Notes under the pieces: generated by a model
What the model was told of the DNA's origin: nothing
The model's database searches: none
The model's input: only the letters and a program-made list of their open reading frames with translations
In this document: one piece after another, positions 6,412-8,342 of the stretch
Layout of the letters: each line of letters opens with the position of its first letter
Numbering within the stretch: position 1 is the stretch's first letter
Assembly: GCA_031287655.1 (NCBI GenBank)
Contig: JAITSR010000401.1
Location: 1-8,342, forward strand
Direction of reading: 5' to 3'
DNA: 8,342 nt
Source: Clostridiales bacterium
GTDB taxonomy: Bacteria; Bacillota; Clostridia; WRLR01
Translations under genes and position numbers: made by a program

Positions 6412-7182
6412 TTATTTTGCGAACGCGGCGGCGACAATCTCATATAGTTCGCGGTGAATGTCGGCCGCGGGACGCAAAACGCCGTCCCGCTCCGCGGAAA
6501 CCTTCGTCCAGCCAAGCATGTTCGCGATTTTTTGTGCGCAGAGGTGTGCGTTGTTGAGGTACAGCGCGTCGCGCTCGTGAATATCCACTTCGCCCCCCTT
6601 GCCAATCCCCCGCGCTGTTTCGTACAGCGCGTCGCGCTCGTGAATATCCACTTCGCGCGCGTCGGACAGGGGCGGTTTGCGGTGGTCGCCGGGGTCCCCC
6701 TCACGCCCCGCGAGCAGCCGCAGCCGGAATGACATCGAAAGATCGAGAAAGATCACGAGATCGGGCTCGGGCAGGCCAAATTTTGTAAACTCGAGGTCGC
6801 GGAGCCAGTCGAGGTAGACGCGCAGCTCTTGGTCCCGCGCGAACTTCGCGCCCTGATGGATCATATTGGACATCGTGTACCGATCCGCGACGACGATGCC
6901 GCCCGCGTCCAGAAAAGCGCCCCAGTCCTTCTTGTACGACGCAAAGCGGTCGATTGCGAAGAACGCGGACGCGGCATATGGGTTGACGTCGTTCGGGTCC
7001 TTCCCAAATTCGCCTTCCAAATACATCTTGACGGCTCCGGCCGCCCGGCTCGCGTAATCCGGGAACGCGACTTTTTTTACGGCGCGGCCCTCCGCGCGGA
7101 GACGTTCGTACAGCAGGTCCGTCTGCGTCTGCTTTCCGCTCGCGTCGACGCCCTCGATCGCAATCAACGTTCCCTTCCCCAT
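6412..7182 (-). CDS. tmk: Thymidylate kinase (dTMP kinase) with an internal 21-residue duplication
   Basis: Thymidylate kinase makes dTDP from dTMP and ATP in the cytoplasm for DNA synthesis. The 256-residue form starts MGKGTLIAIEG and has the P-loop GVDASGKQT (11-19), the FPDY motif (40-43), DRY at 100-102 followed by SNMIHQ, the PDLVIFLDL strand (140-148), and a lid region followed by DIHERD. These match the clostridial tmk-like group. EVDIHERDALY occurs twice (177-187 and 198-208), an in-frame insertion of 21 residues right after the lid. Relatives have one copy. I chose ATG 7182, with a weak GGGG about 6 nt before it, because family members start at this point. ATG 7200 is possible, while the frame beyond (to 7635) is not tmk. 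It follows the decarboxylase gene, as in Bacillus yaaO-tmk, but the usual yaaQ-yaaR-holB genes are not next. Confidence 0.92.
   Translation of the reverse strand: MGKGTLIAIEGVDASGKQTQTDLLYERLRAEGRAVKKVAFPDYASRAAGAVKMYLEGEFGKDPNDVNPYAASAFFAIDRFASYKKDWGAFLDAGGIVVADRYTMSNMIHQGAKFARDQELRVYLDWLRDLEFTKFGLPEPDLVIFLDLSMSFRLRLLAGREGDPGDHRKPPLSDAREVDIHERDALYETARGIGKGGEVDIHERDALYLNNAHLCAQKIANMLGWTKVSAERDGVLRPAADIHRELYEIVAAAFAK
6559..6656. repeat. Two exact 35-bp direct repeats in tmk, 63-nt step
   Basis: Positions 6559-6593 and 6622-6656 are identical over 35 bp, with 28 bp between them. The 63-nt step is 21 codons, so the reading frame survives. On the minus strand they encode the two copies of EVDIHERDALY. 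The 28-bp middle segment includes a C-rich stretch (G-rich on the minus strand, GGGGGATTGGCAAGGGGGG) coding for the Gly-rich GIGKGG. The bases just outside the repeats differ, which marks clear edges. Confidence 0.9.
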
Positions 7183-7229
7183 TCCAATCCCCACTCTCAT
7201 CCATTGCAGTATTGTTTTTGAAGCCGAAT

Positions 7230-7264
7230 AAAAAGCGCGCGCAAGACAAACCGCCGTTTGCGCG
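7230..7264 (-). terminator. Probable intrinsic terminator of the decarboxylase gene
   Basis: On the minus strand, 3 nt after the stop at 7268-7270, CGCGCAA (7264-7258) pairs with TTGCGCG (7244-7238), a 7-bp GC-rich stem around a 13-nt loop. An alternative inner stem, CAAAC/GTTTG, also exists. GCG and then TTTTT (7234-7230) follow. It would separate the decarboxylase from tmk, although no clear tmk promoter is visible in the remaining 47 nt. The T run is short and offset by 3 nt, so termination may be partial. Confidence 0.6.
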
Positions 7265-7267
7265 GGA

Positions 7268-8342
<1,075 letters not shown>

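Noticed and set aside
6559..6656. Two 35-bp repeats with a 28-bp spacer, sizes typical of CRISPR
   Set aside because: There are only two copies, they lie inside tmk, they keep the reading frame and encode a family motif. No cas gene is near.

Overview
The window reads as a moderately GC-rich chromosome segment of a Clostridia-type member of the Bacillota. This is inferred from the decarboxylase-tmk gene pair (the yaaO-tmk order known from Bacillus and many Firmicutes), the clostridial style of the Fic and thymidylate kinase proteins, the stalk-domain motifs in a secreted protein, and GGAGG-type ribosome binding sites. No rRNA, tRNA, CRISPR array, integrase or transposase is visible.

Left part (1-1813): two divergent transcription units share an AT-rich intergenic region (637-787). 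Leftward runs a class II Fic AMP-transferase gene, cut by the window edge. It is broken by a one-base frameshift just before its catalytic motif, and its promoter is covered by a perfect 12-bp inverted repeat. Rightward runs a gene of the uroporphyrinogen decarboxylase / cobamide methyltransferase superfamily. Its last 20 bp overlap, tail to tail, the end of the next gene.

Right part (1794-8342): four genes all point left. In order of transcription they are the C-terminal part of an Orn/Lys/Arg decarboxylase (its start lies beyond the right edge), thymidylate kinase (tmk), a large exported DUF3160 protein with an N-terminal pair of stalk-type motifs, and an exported CapA-type metallophosphatase-fold protein with an extra N-terminal domain. 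A probable intrinsic terminator follows the decarboxylase. The last three genes are close enough (48-nt gap, then a 1-nt gap or short overlap) to be co-transcribed. In Bacillus, tmk is followed by yaaQ, yaaR and holB. Here it is followed by the DUF3160-capA pair, so the housekeeping cluster is interrupted by two surface or envelope genes of unknown purpose.

A recurring feature is in-frame tandem repeat growth inside coding sequence: four heptanucleotide copies and three 21-bp copies in the decarboxylase, a 63-nt step duplication with exact 35-bp repeats in tmk, and a 9-bp periodicity in capA. The most checkable unusual observations are the Fic frameshift plus its operator-like palindrome, the tmk duplication, and the repeat-derived insertions in the decarboxylase. 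I see no convincing new defence or mobile system in this window.
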